A program made the translations under genes and the position numbers. Shown one piece after another: positions 39,301 to 52,300 of a DNA stretch of 64,000 bases. Each line of letters opens with the position of its first letter. Positions within the stretch are counted from its first letter, which is position 1. The notes under the pieces are model-generated. The model was not told the origin of the DNA, did no database searches, and was given only the letters and a program-made list of their open reading frames with translations. Origin of the DNA: Gymnothorax reevesii (taxonomy: Eukaryota; Chordata; Actinopteri; Anguilliformes; Muraenidae); NCBI GenBank assembly GCA_029721435.1, contig CM056583.1:47583120-47647119 (forward strand), read 5' to 3'.

Positions 39301-42300
39301 TTGAACCAAAGTTGTTTTTTTTTTTTTTTTTTAAATTAAATTCGCATGATTTTTGGCTGAAATAAGGACGCTAAAATGTGACATCAAAAGTAAGGTTTTA
39401 TCAAACAGGCTGTGGGAAATTAAAATTAATATGCATCATGTACATTTGCCCATAAGATATTAACTCACAGTCCAGTGAATAAATTCCATTTTGTTACAAA
39501 ACTTTTCTCGTTGGAACATAGGATGATATCAGACTGAAATTATCCGGTTGCGGTCGTTGCCCGACGTATTAACTGTGCAAACGACTGTTACCACGCAGTC
39601 AGATCTTGAGTGAGTGGCGTTGCTCAGATGTACTGCTACCCCACAGAAGAACTGACTTTCCTTACGCCAATAAACTAGCTTCTTGACCTCTAATTTCAGA
39701 AGATTTTGAAAATATTAACTCAAAAACTAAAAATAATGTTGTGTCCAGTAAATCACGACTGTTACCAAAGACAAAATTTGATTTCAATTCTTTGATTATA
39801 CGCATCAGAGAAGGAATTTTTCATCTCCTATGGAATATCTCGGTGCACACATTTCATCAGCAATGAAAGTTTTCCTGTGTACCGCTGCGAGTTAGCTGAT
39901 ATCCGTGACCACACCTTTTGTGTCCACAATTTTGCACGCTGCAAGGACTGTTAAGTGAAAAGGGAATTATGATAAACATTGTCTGAATCCATTATTTCTC
40001 TTCATCATCATTCAATAATTGGCCATCATCCCGCAAGGTAAGATATTACTGACTGCTATTTTCATGATTTCTCCATATAACTTGCGCTACTGGTTTAATA
40101 TTTTAGAATTATAATGCGGTTTCTTATCGTGCAGTGATTTCTTGTCTACCGTAATCCATCATGATGACAGTTATATTTCAGAATAACGTTGTCCTATAAA
40201 ATATAAAATGAATTAATTGTATGGTTGACGTTACCTGTAAGCAGTGATGACGACTTATGAAATTCAACATAAATTGCCGTTTCTTGCTTGTTTCAGAGTC
40301 ATGTTCTCATTACCCAGTATCGTGAAAAGACACATATGCATCTTACAAGTACACCAAGTTATCCAGTATCACTATTTTTATTTGTCATCTTATCACATTG
40401 TGTAGCGTGTCCTCTTTTGAGTCCTCAACGTGTGGATTATTGGTCTCTTTCAGATGTGATAGATTGAATTATGCTTGTGTTTCTGCTACAGCAGACGATT
40501 ATCTTATCATTTTAGGAGTCATTAATTTACATTGGTGTGAGCTTGCTGGACACCAGTGAGGCCCGTCCTCATTTTGCCTTTGAAAAGCTGCCAGCCACCT
40601 CTCCCTTCTTACTGAACTTTGATACCATTTAGGCAGCTCAAAATACAATCTTTTTTTCCCTGTTTCCAGTCATGATTGCTACAACCAACAACCACATGAC
40701 TTTTTGGCATTTTGAAGCATAGAAATAGTGATAAAGCTGCGTGAAATATAGCAGTGCAGCTCACCAGTGAACGGTCAGACTGGTTTGGTTTCGATTGCAC
40801 TTTTGGATGCTTGGGCCATTCATTCTCAGAATGCATCATGCTTACAGAAGTGCCCGTATGTCTGTGAGAACCTATGGTCTTTTACCTTTTAACTGCACTG
40901 AAAGCCTAAGCATGCATTGAAATCAACACAAAAATGATTCACTGACCACGTACAACGTAATTCCATGGGCATCACAGTCCCCTAACTTAAAGCTAACAGA
41001 TAACCAGTGAGACCAGCTGAGTTAGGGAATTCATAAATGTGGATCTTGCAATTTAAAGGACCTGAGGAGATGCTACACTGAGGGATGGTCTCGCATCCCT
41101 TACCATGTCCTCTTCAACCTCATTATATACTTAAAGCTGCAATCTTGGTAAGGTGGTGCGGAACAAAGTATTGAGTGAAGTGGATAAGATGATCCAATAA
41201 TTGTGGCACATTTTTCTGAAAAAATATTTGTTTTATGATAAATATTACACAATACCAATTTCTTCTATTTTTGTAATATTTTATTGTTTCATCTTACCAT
41301 CACCACCATGTTTGATTGTTGGTATGACATTTATTTTGGAATTCTTTGTTAGTATTACGCCCAATGTAATGGGACCTACGTCCGGAATGTATTTTCAAAG
41401 CATACTGGCAGATGCTGTGCTGGAGGTGGGTTGAAATTTTCAGTGTCAGCATAACAAGCAGTGAGCAGGGGTGCAAAGGAACCAAGGGTGAACAACTATG
41501 TTTTGCTGGTTTAAATTGACGGACGTATTGGGGTAGAGCATAGTCGTGGTGGCTGACATGAGCAATGTAGGATGAATGAACAAAGGGTCAGTCCAAATCT
41601 AAGCATCCAGACCCTCCCAGATGACCCCCTCAGAAATTTCTCAAAAAATTCATATGGGTACCTCTGGTGGACTTATGAAATAATACTAAGTATTAGACCA
41701 ATATCCCTAATAGTTTTGAAGTGATGGCCTGTCACAATTTTAAGTTTTTTTTTTTTTAAATTTTGACGAAATTGTGTTTGGGCTTCCACTGCTCCTCTAT
41801 TATTTAACCTACTGATCAGATATTTTGTTTCCCTGGCCAACGTTTTCCCTAGAATTATAATTTCTGACCCTAAGGAGATGCATGACACATTGTGGGGCGA
41901 TACCAGAAGTCTATCACTCCTAGAAGTGTGCAAGGACTCATTGAATGTCATAGACGGCATTTGTCCGTTAATTTCATATCAAGTGAGTTTTGGCGCCCCT
42001 AGCGGTGAATCCAGAAACTGTTAGGGGAGGCAATCAGGTTCAAATCAAAGTGGCATAGCTCTCCGCGAATGCAGTGCAGGCTGTCCACAAACCAGTTCAG
42101 CTATAACGAGCATGGAATCATGGGATTTTTTTCCTAAAGCAAACCAGCATAAATTTATCTCCCAAAATTCAGCGTGTTTGATGTTAATGAAGCTATTGGG
42201 AATTACTGAAAATTAACACATTGTTCGACGGTGGGCTTCTCTGCACAAAGTGATGGATTTTGTGAATTTACCACGCAGATCATGTGATCAGACATCACAT

Positions 42301-45300
42301 TATGTGTTATGCTTTGCTGCGGGTCACCATCTACCCAATGCCATCTACCCAATGGAAGTTACCGTTGTTCATTTCTAGTTGTAATAGACTTCTGGCAAAA
42401 CTGCATAGCTAGGATGGTACTTGTCTTTATGTGGCTTTGTTACTCATAGGAAAACAGCAGATCATATGCCTGGACGGACAACTGGCCAGTGCACTTTACC
42501 CACTGGGGCCCTGGACAGCCCGCCAACCAAGTGGGGCAAGGCTGTGTGAGCATACAAGGCTCACTCCAATTACATGGACTGTGGAACGACACAAGCTGCA
42601 GCTCTCCCAAGCCCTACATTTGCAAAATCTCCACTGGTATTTTATCCATCTCACACTAATGTCAGCACGTCAAAACAAGGAGAAAGGGGATCCTAGGTCT
42701 TATTGACTTTTAGAATTTGGGGTTTTTTGGTTGGCATAGAAAGAATGAAGCAATAAATTATATGACGTGACATATGTGGGTGTTCACTCCAGCATAAAGC
42801 AAGTTTTATAGTCTAGTGATACTTACAAGTATATGGACCAACACAAATTTATAGGAATAACTAGTACATAATGGTATCTATACACCTGTAAATAATCTCC
42901 AGTTTAAGTGTCACCTGTGGGTTTTATCATGAGAGCCTCTCTGTAGATCCATATCACATAAACCATGAAGCGCTTAGTCATTTAATGACTAAAAATAGCA
43001 TTGAAGTTATTATTATTATTATATATTCATTATTATCACCTGTACTTCAGAGGCAGACATTCATTGGAAGTAATTTGAATGTCATTTTGATTCTCTTAAC
43101 CACAGAAAAACCTCCTGCAACTCCGGCACCTGGAGACGGGAAGTGCTCTCCAGGCTGGTGGCCCTTTGGGCATTACTGTTACTTTGTCTACAATGGCGGA
43201 AAGGGCTACTCTTGGCCAGAGTCGAGACACCTCTGTCAGCTGGTGTACAGTGACCTGGTGTCCATCCATTCTCAAGCTGAGGTGAATTTCCTGAGGAACC
43301 TTAACTACACCAAGAATCACAACGTCTGGATCGGACTCACCAGGGACCGACATGGTATGTTTTTCTCTCGCCATCTTGTAATAAAAAGCTACATTTATTG
43401 AAATGTGCTTCATTCGCATTATGCTCTTTGTTAATAATAATAGCGACAATATTTGCTCCTCCATTGATGCTCGTTTGCGCTGTAGATCGGAGGTATCCAA
43501 CCAAAAAGAGGTGATGTGGGTGCATATTTTTGGTTAAGTAATTCAAGCATTCAGAAACAGTTTTCCACAAATTACACTGTCAATGTATGCACTGAAGACC
43601 TTGACACAGTGAATTGAGTGTTAGTTCTGGGCAATGTCAGAAATCATCATGCCCAGTGGCCCTTTTTGGATAGAATTAGAAACCACTGCTCTAAACCGCT
43701 CTTTTGGAAATGGAAATGGATGTACAGAAATAATTAGCCAGTGACAGACCCTGCGCACATGAGATAACATGTACCTGCTGGGGCAGAAAGCACAAAGCAT
43801 CTCCGCTTCAAGCCTAAAAATGTCAATAGATAGTGGAAGAACACTACCAACAGACTTCAGTGAAATAGAGGAACAAAATGAGAATGTATTGATTTAATCA
43901 TGAAGTTCTGTATGTTCTTTTAGATGGCTGGGCTTGGGCTGACAGGAACAGCCTGTCCTATGTGAACTGGGCTCCAGGGGAGCCAAATGACAACACTCAT
44001 CCTGGGGATGCAGGAAGTGAGGACTGTGTGGAGATGTATCCAGATGGGACGTGGAATGACAACAACTGTCTGCAGAAGAGAGGCTATGCCTGCCGCCAAG
44101 GCCAATGTGAGACTCAGTCCCTGAAAAAAAAAAAAAAAAAAAAAGAAAAGTTTTGAAATGGACAAGGGCTAATTGCTAGTAGCCCAGATTCCTCCCACAC
44201 CCTCCTCCCCTTTATGTTAGGATTTAGTTTTTTGGCCCTGGTGAGGAAAACAATTCGGCCAGCTTAAAGAATTTTAAAAGAATTCTGGACAAAAAATGCA
44301 TTATCTGCAGCAGCATAAACTCTTCATTCATCGACAAATCGGGCATTTTATCCAAACTAATGATTTGTTACCCAACTACATTATTTTTGGAAGAAACTCT
44401 CACCAGTTTTTCTCCTGGCGTCCACCTCCTTTCTGGCTGTACTTTTTCTCTGATTCATACTGCAAGCTGGCAGTGCTTCTCCAGTTGAATGTGTGCTTGC
44501 ATTTTTCGAGCTGTCTTGATGGCTTAAACCCCAGGCCGTTAGACGCAGATGAAGGACAAATGAACCCGTGAGAACAAGAGTGGTCTAACTGCGTTTTTCA
44601 TAATTTTGAGATGATCTGTGCAATAAATAAATTTAACATTTAAGTAGCAAAATCTGGGCCAAACTAAAAAATCTAAAAAATTGAGATAGACCACTATAGC
44701 ACTAGGGGGCTCAAATTATTAAAAGATGAGGTGGATACATACTACAGATGATTTAAAAAGTGGTGAGGACAAGACTGACTGTGCCTCTTCCTTCACTTCT
44801 CACAGAGTGGATAGATGACATGACACAATGGCCAGATGTTCGCTACATTGACTTTGTGCTTTCAGTTGGTGTTGACCCAGAATAATAATGGAATTAAAAA
44901 ACCACTGAGGCATGTAATCAGGGGCGGACTGGCCATCAGGAATACCGGGAGTTTTCCCGGTGGGCTGCTGGGTCAGTGGACCGGTCCGGCCGGCAAAAAA
45001 AAAAAAAGAAAGAAAGAAAATCAGCAGTTACTGTAACTAGACGGTGCAGTGGGCTACTCTATTTCCTTCAGAGTCTGTAAGATCTGTAGCCCTATTGTAA
45101 AAAACGAATCAATACAAATAATGCAATGGTCTAATTGAAAAATTCTAAAGGGACCCAAAGTCACATTTCTTTTTCACATTCATTCATGTACATTTTATAA
45201 TAATAATAATAATAGTATAAAAAACATTAGTTTATATGTTGACAATGTTATGTTTTAATCAAGGACAGAATCATTGTATTTAATTTATTTCAGGACATCT

Positions 45301-48300
45301 TTAGGATAAATGGGATCTTTAATACAAATAGGATTGTTTGTTTTGGACATTACCCACCCAACCCCTGACTACAGAACAGTAAATTCACTCACATGTACAT
45401 AAATTCAACTTAATGATGACTCAGATTATGTGTATGTTGGTGTCTCACGAGACAGCACTTTCTACTTTCATAACACTTCTTTTGGAAGCATTGAGGCCTT
45501 TTCCTTTAGAAACAATCCAAAAAAGGACCATCACAGCATTTAACTAACTTTTTACAGGCTGTTGAGGATGGCATCTCTAACTAAACCTGGGGCCTATTGC
45601 ACAAAGGCAGGATAAGGGATTAGGTTAGGATCAGCTCAGGATTAGCCTGATCTCAAGCCTCTTTTTGGTTGCACAGAGCATGTGAGCTAAGCCATGGCAC
45701 TAGTTTCTACGCAAACAAAGTCTATGGAGATAGCCAGCTCCAGAGCTGTCTCACCAACTGGCTAAGCTCCTTGCTTCAGCCAATTTCACCTCACCTCAGT
45801 CAGCAGTCACCCACATTGGAAATCAATGTCCTTAACAGTCATTCTAAATTGTCCACTACACATTGCTATCTCAATTATTGTAGGCCCAGTGTAATTATGT
45901 GAAAAACTTGTGACCATCGATGTCAGTAAAATAGCCAATATTCAATCATTACAGTCAAGTATCCATGTGAAAGTCTCCATCATAATTCCGTCAATCCCCC
46001 TTCCATGTCACATTTTAACCATATTTAGAATCTGTCATCATCAGATTTGTCCTTATTCCCCAAATGGAGACTTCCATCTGAGTAGAAGATGAGCAGTGCT
46101 GTATAAAGGGGGTTACCTTGTTTCAACTCGCTCTAAAATCGTTATGGTAACACCCTTCATACAGCTCTGCTGCTACTTTTCTCCATCTTTATTCATACTG
46201 TGACGGGTAAGGTAGATTTGTTGCCTTAGCGCCAGCTGCGTGTGCAAAGTCACTCGATTCGAGACACTGGATTCAAACATTTTCAGGAGGTTGAAGTTAC
46301 TTTCTGATTTTAACATTATACTTTTTTATTTGAATATGCCTCCATTAGAAGTGATTAAAAGCAGAAAATAAAGTCAACTAGCGTGAAAACGTCTTCTAGA
46401 TCAGACTATCATTTCAGAGTTTGAGCATCACAAAAAGGGACTCATAACAAAATTGTGTTATATTTCAAAAAATATGCTTGTAAAAATTTCTTAGCACTTG
46501 GGTTTGCTTGGCAGTTCACGTGTGCATTTTGTACACAATCACATGTGCCTGTTTTCTTGTCTTGACGTTATATCTTAAATAGGGTATGTCTTGCAACAAT
46601 GGCTTATCTCATTCACACAGACGCCGAAGTGCATCAGCTACTCCTTTTTGACAGAGCTGAAACACTTCTCGAGTTTAACTCACTTTAATACTCCTCTCAA
46701 ACGCCTTGCACCATTCAGACTGATACTGAAGGAGTAGCACAGGCATTTCAGAGACGGCGTTGTCCGTCTGTCTGAACAAACGTGGTAATTGAAGGCTGGC
46801 GTATGCATCTGCTGAGTATCCATGGTGATGATCAGCGATTCTGTGATCGATCTCGGGGTCTATTTGAGGTAGCCGTGTGCGCGCACTCACCACAATCGTC
46901 ATCAGCAGCTCGCTTAACTTAGCCATTCATCCTCCACCTGCTGTAGGCTTTGTGCAATTAATTAAGCCAGCGACGTGCTGTTTGGGATATGGCAATCCCA
47001 GCTTTGACGCCGATCCAGGATCTCAGGATCCGACTTTAGTGCAATAGGCCCCTGGTTTAGGGACTTGGGGAGGGGGGGGGGTTCTTGGTGATCTGTTAAC
47101 ATCTGCAAAAATCACAGATGCATATAGCCACTGGTTTTGTATGTCAGACATACCAAACAATTATTTTGTTGTAGGCTAATTGGCGTTATATGAACTGAAA
47201 AACTAATCATACCAATTTTTATGAGACATATAGTCCAAAATTATGTGAAATACATAGTTTTTTGTGCAACCCCAATTCCGAAATAGTTGGGACGAAATGT
47301 AAATTGTGACTAAAATCAAAATCATCAAAAATCATTATCTGTAATGTGTATGTACCTTTGTTTTTTATCCATTTGTCTGTCACCCACGGCTTAACGTCTG
47401 GGGTTTAGGCAATGTATGACAGCTCTGCAAATGCAACAAAACACTCAAACGAAAGAGTGCTGCCGGCTTCCGGAATGAATCAGGGTAAAGCTGCTTTCAC
47501 ACTGGACGCAAAATGAATTTTTCATTTGACAGATTATATTCAAAGTCAATGCAAAGACGTGAATACATGTGAAACGCGGCTTAAAAGCAAAACTCAGGAA
47601 AGAGTGGATATTTACTGTACACGTATTCAAACCCTGCCTTGAGCTAGATCTTCCTTCAGAAGTTATCAGAAAATAATGTCAGTGGGGCTAACCACTCAAT
47701 ATAGATGATAATAATTGGCATTGATCACAAGAATTACTTAAAGTAGTTTAAGCAATTGCACAAAGATGTTCAATTTGCGATATTACAGAGACTACATTTC
47801 ACAGCATTGTTGAACAGTGGGCCAAATCCGAATCCCTCTGAGTGCCTCCACTGAAACACTAATATCGGTGCATATTTTTGTATACCATTGTGGACATGTA
47901 CAATCATTGAAGCATTTTGGTGAGAAGTGAAAAATGAAATGAGGCAGATGGCTGCCTTGATGGACAATAGCCCACAGCTTTCCCCATGAAAATGTTTCTC
48001 AGCTGCAGATAGAGAACACTCCAAACACATATAATGATCAATTATAGAACATTCTGTCATGGATAACGCACCTATGCCCACAAATGAGGATTGGTAAATT
48101 AAAAATATTACCTCTGGAAAAACTTGCTCATGCCTTGCATTATAATATGAAGAGAATCATTAAAACTTCAAATTAAACTTTGAAATTTTCTTTGAAATGA
48201 CAAGATATGCTGGCCTCTATTACTAATTTCTTTTGTAATAGAGCAATTGTATCATGTAACAGTTTACCTGAAGAAGTGGTTCTCTCACCAAGTGTTAATA

Positions 48301-49234
48301 CTTTCAAAATGAATTATGATTTGTATTATAGTTTTAACAATGGTTCTTGATATATTGTTTTATTGTTATGATGTGTTACTTTATACATCTTTGTAAACGC
48401 CTTTTTTTACACAATAAAATGAATTATTAATTATAATTATGATTCATATTAAAAAAACTTTCCCTCTGGAAACCGTCTTGATTAGGTTCATCAATCTGTA
48501 CAACTTCACTTCTCTCCAACAGCTTATACCACAGATGAAAACCATGAGCCAGACATCCCAACTTATCCAGTCAGCACAGATCCCATTACCCCTTCAGATG
48601 GACCTAGTAAGCAGTCAACATTTTATACTTTATATAATAATACGTAAAAATAGAGGATCACCTTTCATTTAAAATTACATTGATTACTGAACTTGAAACA
48701 GAAAGTGATCATTTTTGATCTTGTCCAATGTAAACTTTTTAACACTTTACTGCTTTGTTATCATTTTATTTATGTGGGAAGTATTCACTTGCTGCACTAT
48801 AAAAGTGATACTTCTGATTTGCCCATTTCAATTATTAGTGATCCCACATTAAAAAAAATAAATAAATAAAAATCCAAGTGAAATATTATTTATTGATGAA
48901 TTTGAATGACATACTGTATGTAAGATGCAAGAATTTTCACATCCCATTTGGTTGAAAAGATGAATTTATCACATATTATATATTAAAAGAAATGGAACAT
49001 CTTTGCAACAGTTAACATGCTGAATTCTTTGGTAATTTTTTCAAGATGGTGGAGTAATTGCAGGAGCCATCATTGGGGCAATGGTCATTTGTGCATTGCT
49101 GCTTGGACTAAGTTACTACATTATTAAAATCTGGAGACCTAAGAAGTTCCCAGACAACATTGATATGGTGAGTAGAGGTTATTACTTAATTTATCATGTA
49201 AACTTGATAACGTGGGAAAACTGGAAAGTTCTAT

Positions 49235-49274
<40 letters not shown>

Positions 49275-49275
49275 T

Positions 49276-49308
<33 letters not shown>

Positions 49309-52300
49309 GGGCTCCAAAATTACTTGCACCCCTAACTGGAAATTCACTAATAATACTTTACTTTAAAAAATTCGAAAAAATACATTTATAGAGAAACTTT
49401 AAATAACAATTTGTGAACAATGCTGTAAGATATTAATGTTTCAATGGAACCAACATAAATCATTTAGGTCAATTCCACGGTAACTGACTTAACATTTAGA
49501 ACAACTTTAACTTTAGTTACCCCGTAATTACATGGTGGATCACTAAAAAATATCACAGGGATTCAAACATTTGTTGGTGCTTGAGAACCCATGTAATAGA
49601 TTTTATTTTGCATATTGCATTATCCCTCAGTTTGTCATTTTACAGGGCAACTGATGTAACATGAAAAAATATCTCAATTTTTACATGCTTTTTTAAATTA
49701 AAGATTTCTCTGAATTCTTTCCTTCAATCAACTTAGTCTCTCTGTCAAAAGAAGGTTCACAGTCACTTCTCCAGCAGTCAGAATGAAGAAAGTGTTGATG
49801 GCTGAATTATATTTTCTGAGTCAAAACGTAGAGCAACTGGCATAACATTCTTCAGTAAATGACGTAACGTGTCTGGGACTAAATGAGAACTGAGCTTCGT
49901 TGACTTTTCTGTGGCATATTATTCTGAGGAGAAAAAAAAAATGAAACGCGTTTTCAGTGCAGAAAGAAGTTCAATCCTATAGAAGTCGATGATAAAATGA
50001 CCCCACTTTTCCACCTGATTTATTATTTAAATGGAACCCCGACTATAATGACTTGTTGGCTTCATAAGATTCATGTTGGTATTAGTCATGTTAATGTGAG
50101 TCAAAAAATATCCTAGATGTCTTCGTTTTTATAAAATTTGAAAATATAATTTTACTCATAGGTCGTCATTGTTGTTTACGTCGCAATGCAGTCTGGGTAC
50201 AGACGTCAAATGGTTGCTCAACTCAGTTCAGTCAATTCACAGGTACCGTAGTTGTGACTCTACAGCGAGAAAAATGTCATCAATTCAGCCTGTACAATTT
50301 GAACCCAAGCACCCGAGTGTTAGCGAGGAGGAAAACAAAGAAAATAATCAAAATGAGCATAAAAATTAAGACCAGAAGAGACGTGATGGGGCGAGAGTGG
50401 AGCAAACCCAATGGCGTCAGTGCCACAATGGCATCGCCATGACAACTGAGAGGGCGAGTGATTGTTGCTTTCTCCGATAACCGCCCTTTAGAACTAAAGG
50501 TTTCATTTCTTAATTCTTATCAGCAAATATTATGGCAAGAATACATGAATTTGTGGACATTAACTTTCCTGGAAATAAATATATCGCCAACTGCGCGAAA
50601 GAAAATTTGTAGCAAAAATTACTCCAGGCGTTTACACTATACTAAAAATATAATGTTCGTCGTCCAACGAAAAAAATTAAACGCTGAACTTATTTAGTCT
50701 TGTTTGCGATGGGGATTTACACTAAGATGTGTGTGAAACGGCCGGCCAACATGCCTTCTCACTCATTCTACTTCTTGGTTCAGTGAGCAGGGCACGTCCA
50801 CCTGACTTTCGGCTGACACACGGCCAGCAGTGCGTTGGCGAAAGTGAAACCTTTATCCAGGCTGGTACTGTACATTATGAGGATTTAACAGTTAACGCAC
50901 TGACAGGATGTTTACGGCTTTGATCATTTTTCAAGATGTTTTTGAGGGCGCATTACACTCGTTTCCCGAGGCGGTTTAGACTCCTTGTGTGGGAAAACTG
51001 TCAGCACAGCATTTGCTTTTAGTCTCCCTTTATAACCATTAGCTCCTGTCAGCTCCTTTAGCAGCTATGGTCGGATAAAGGCCTCAAATGCATCAGGTGA
51101 GAATTGGCGAGAACAGAGCTGCGGGTCTTTCGAAAGTTGTTTACGTCCACAAGCATTTTCCCACTTCCCCCTCCTCTTGTTATCAGTAGGAAAGTTGTGG
51201 AGACTTACATCTTTTGACTTGTTGCCTTTTGACTGGAAATTGCAGCCAAAAGCAGCACAATGTGGCATTGTAGTGTCTTCTTCTCAACGGCAGGTTAACT
51301 CTACGTTGGCGTAAACGGCACTTCTCCCGAGTGCAACCTTTTTACGTCATCACTCCCAGAGTGCACTGCGCATGTAAAAAAAATGGCGGTCCCCGTAGGT
51401 AAAAATATGTACTAAACATTGAGGATTTTTAAAGCAATGACAATATTTTACATTTGTAACAACATCTTTCAGTATAAGTGAACAATTGTGGCTTATCGAG
51501 GCCTACAAGTCATTATAGTCGGGGTTCCCTCTAAATAATGATTTTCCACATTGCTTTATTGTATCTATTGCAAGTTTCAAGTCTCCTTCAATATATCATG
51601 ATCATTTTTGTAAATTATGCTCCTACATAGAATAGAATAAAGTATAAACCCAGAATATGACTAAAGGGGCCTGGCTATCCTCTGCTCCTTGTCTGATACG
51701 GTCAGATCCACATATAGATCCACCCCTTTCTCCTCCTTGGATATTAAATTCATGCTTTCGTCCAACAGTCATTTCAAAATGACAAAATGGCACAATTCAA
51801 TTTGCCAAAATCGAGGCTCCCTAAATGGTATGCTGAAATCAATTGGTGACGTCACGGTTGCTTCGTCCATCTTTTTATACATTCTATGGCACTAATAGAA
51901 GTAAATTATTGCAAAAAAAAAATTTCCCCTGAGGTATCATTTGGCATGGAATTGACCTTTACGGATTTGATCTAAAAACAAATTCCTCCAAATCAAGGTT
52001 TCACAATTAATGGCACCCTTAAATGTTATTGTGAATAACATTACTCAAATTAAACCAGCTATTTAATTCTATTTATTTAAGTTTCATCTACTGTAAGTGT
52101 TCAAGAAGTATATTAAAACATTACCTCACTTCCAGTTTCGTTATGGTATAAAAATGAGGTGACACACATCCCGTTATCATCCAACACCATGAAGAGAACA
52201 AAATAACGGTCAGTTCAAAAGAGGAAAATGGTCATAGATCTTCATAAATTTGGTAATGGCTTCCAGGAGATTCACAAAAGATTGTATATGCCACTGAGCA

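Larger units (their letters stand above)
49463..51961. mobile_element. DNA element with GGTCAATTCCA ends and TTTA duplication
   Basis: Ends GGTCAATTCCACGG (49467) and the complement ggtcaattccatgcca (to 51957) are inverted; TTTA flanks both sides (49463-49466, 51958-51961). Removing it restores the flanking Tc1-like sequence (aaatcattta joined to acggatttgatc, comparable to atcatttgatac in the copy at 28735). It in turn holds the THAP-bearing element at 50033-51528. No coding region of its own was seen. Confidence 0.65.
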
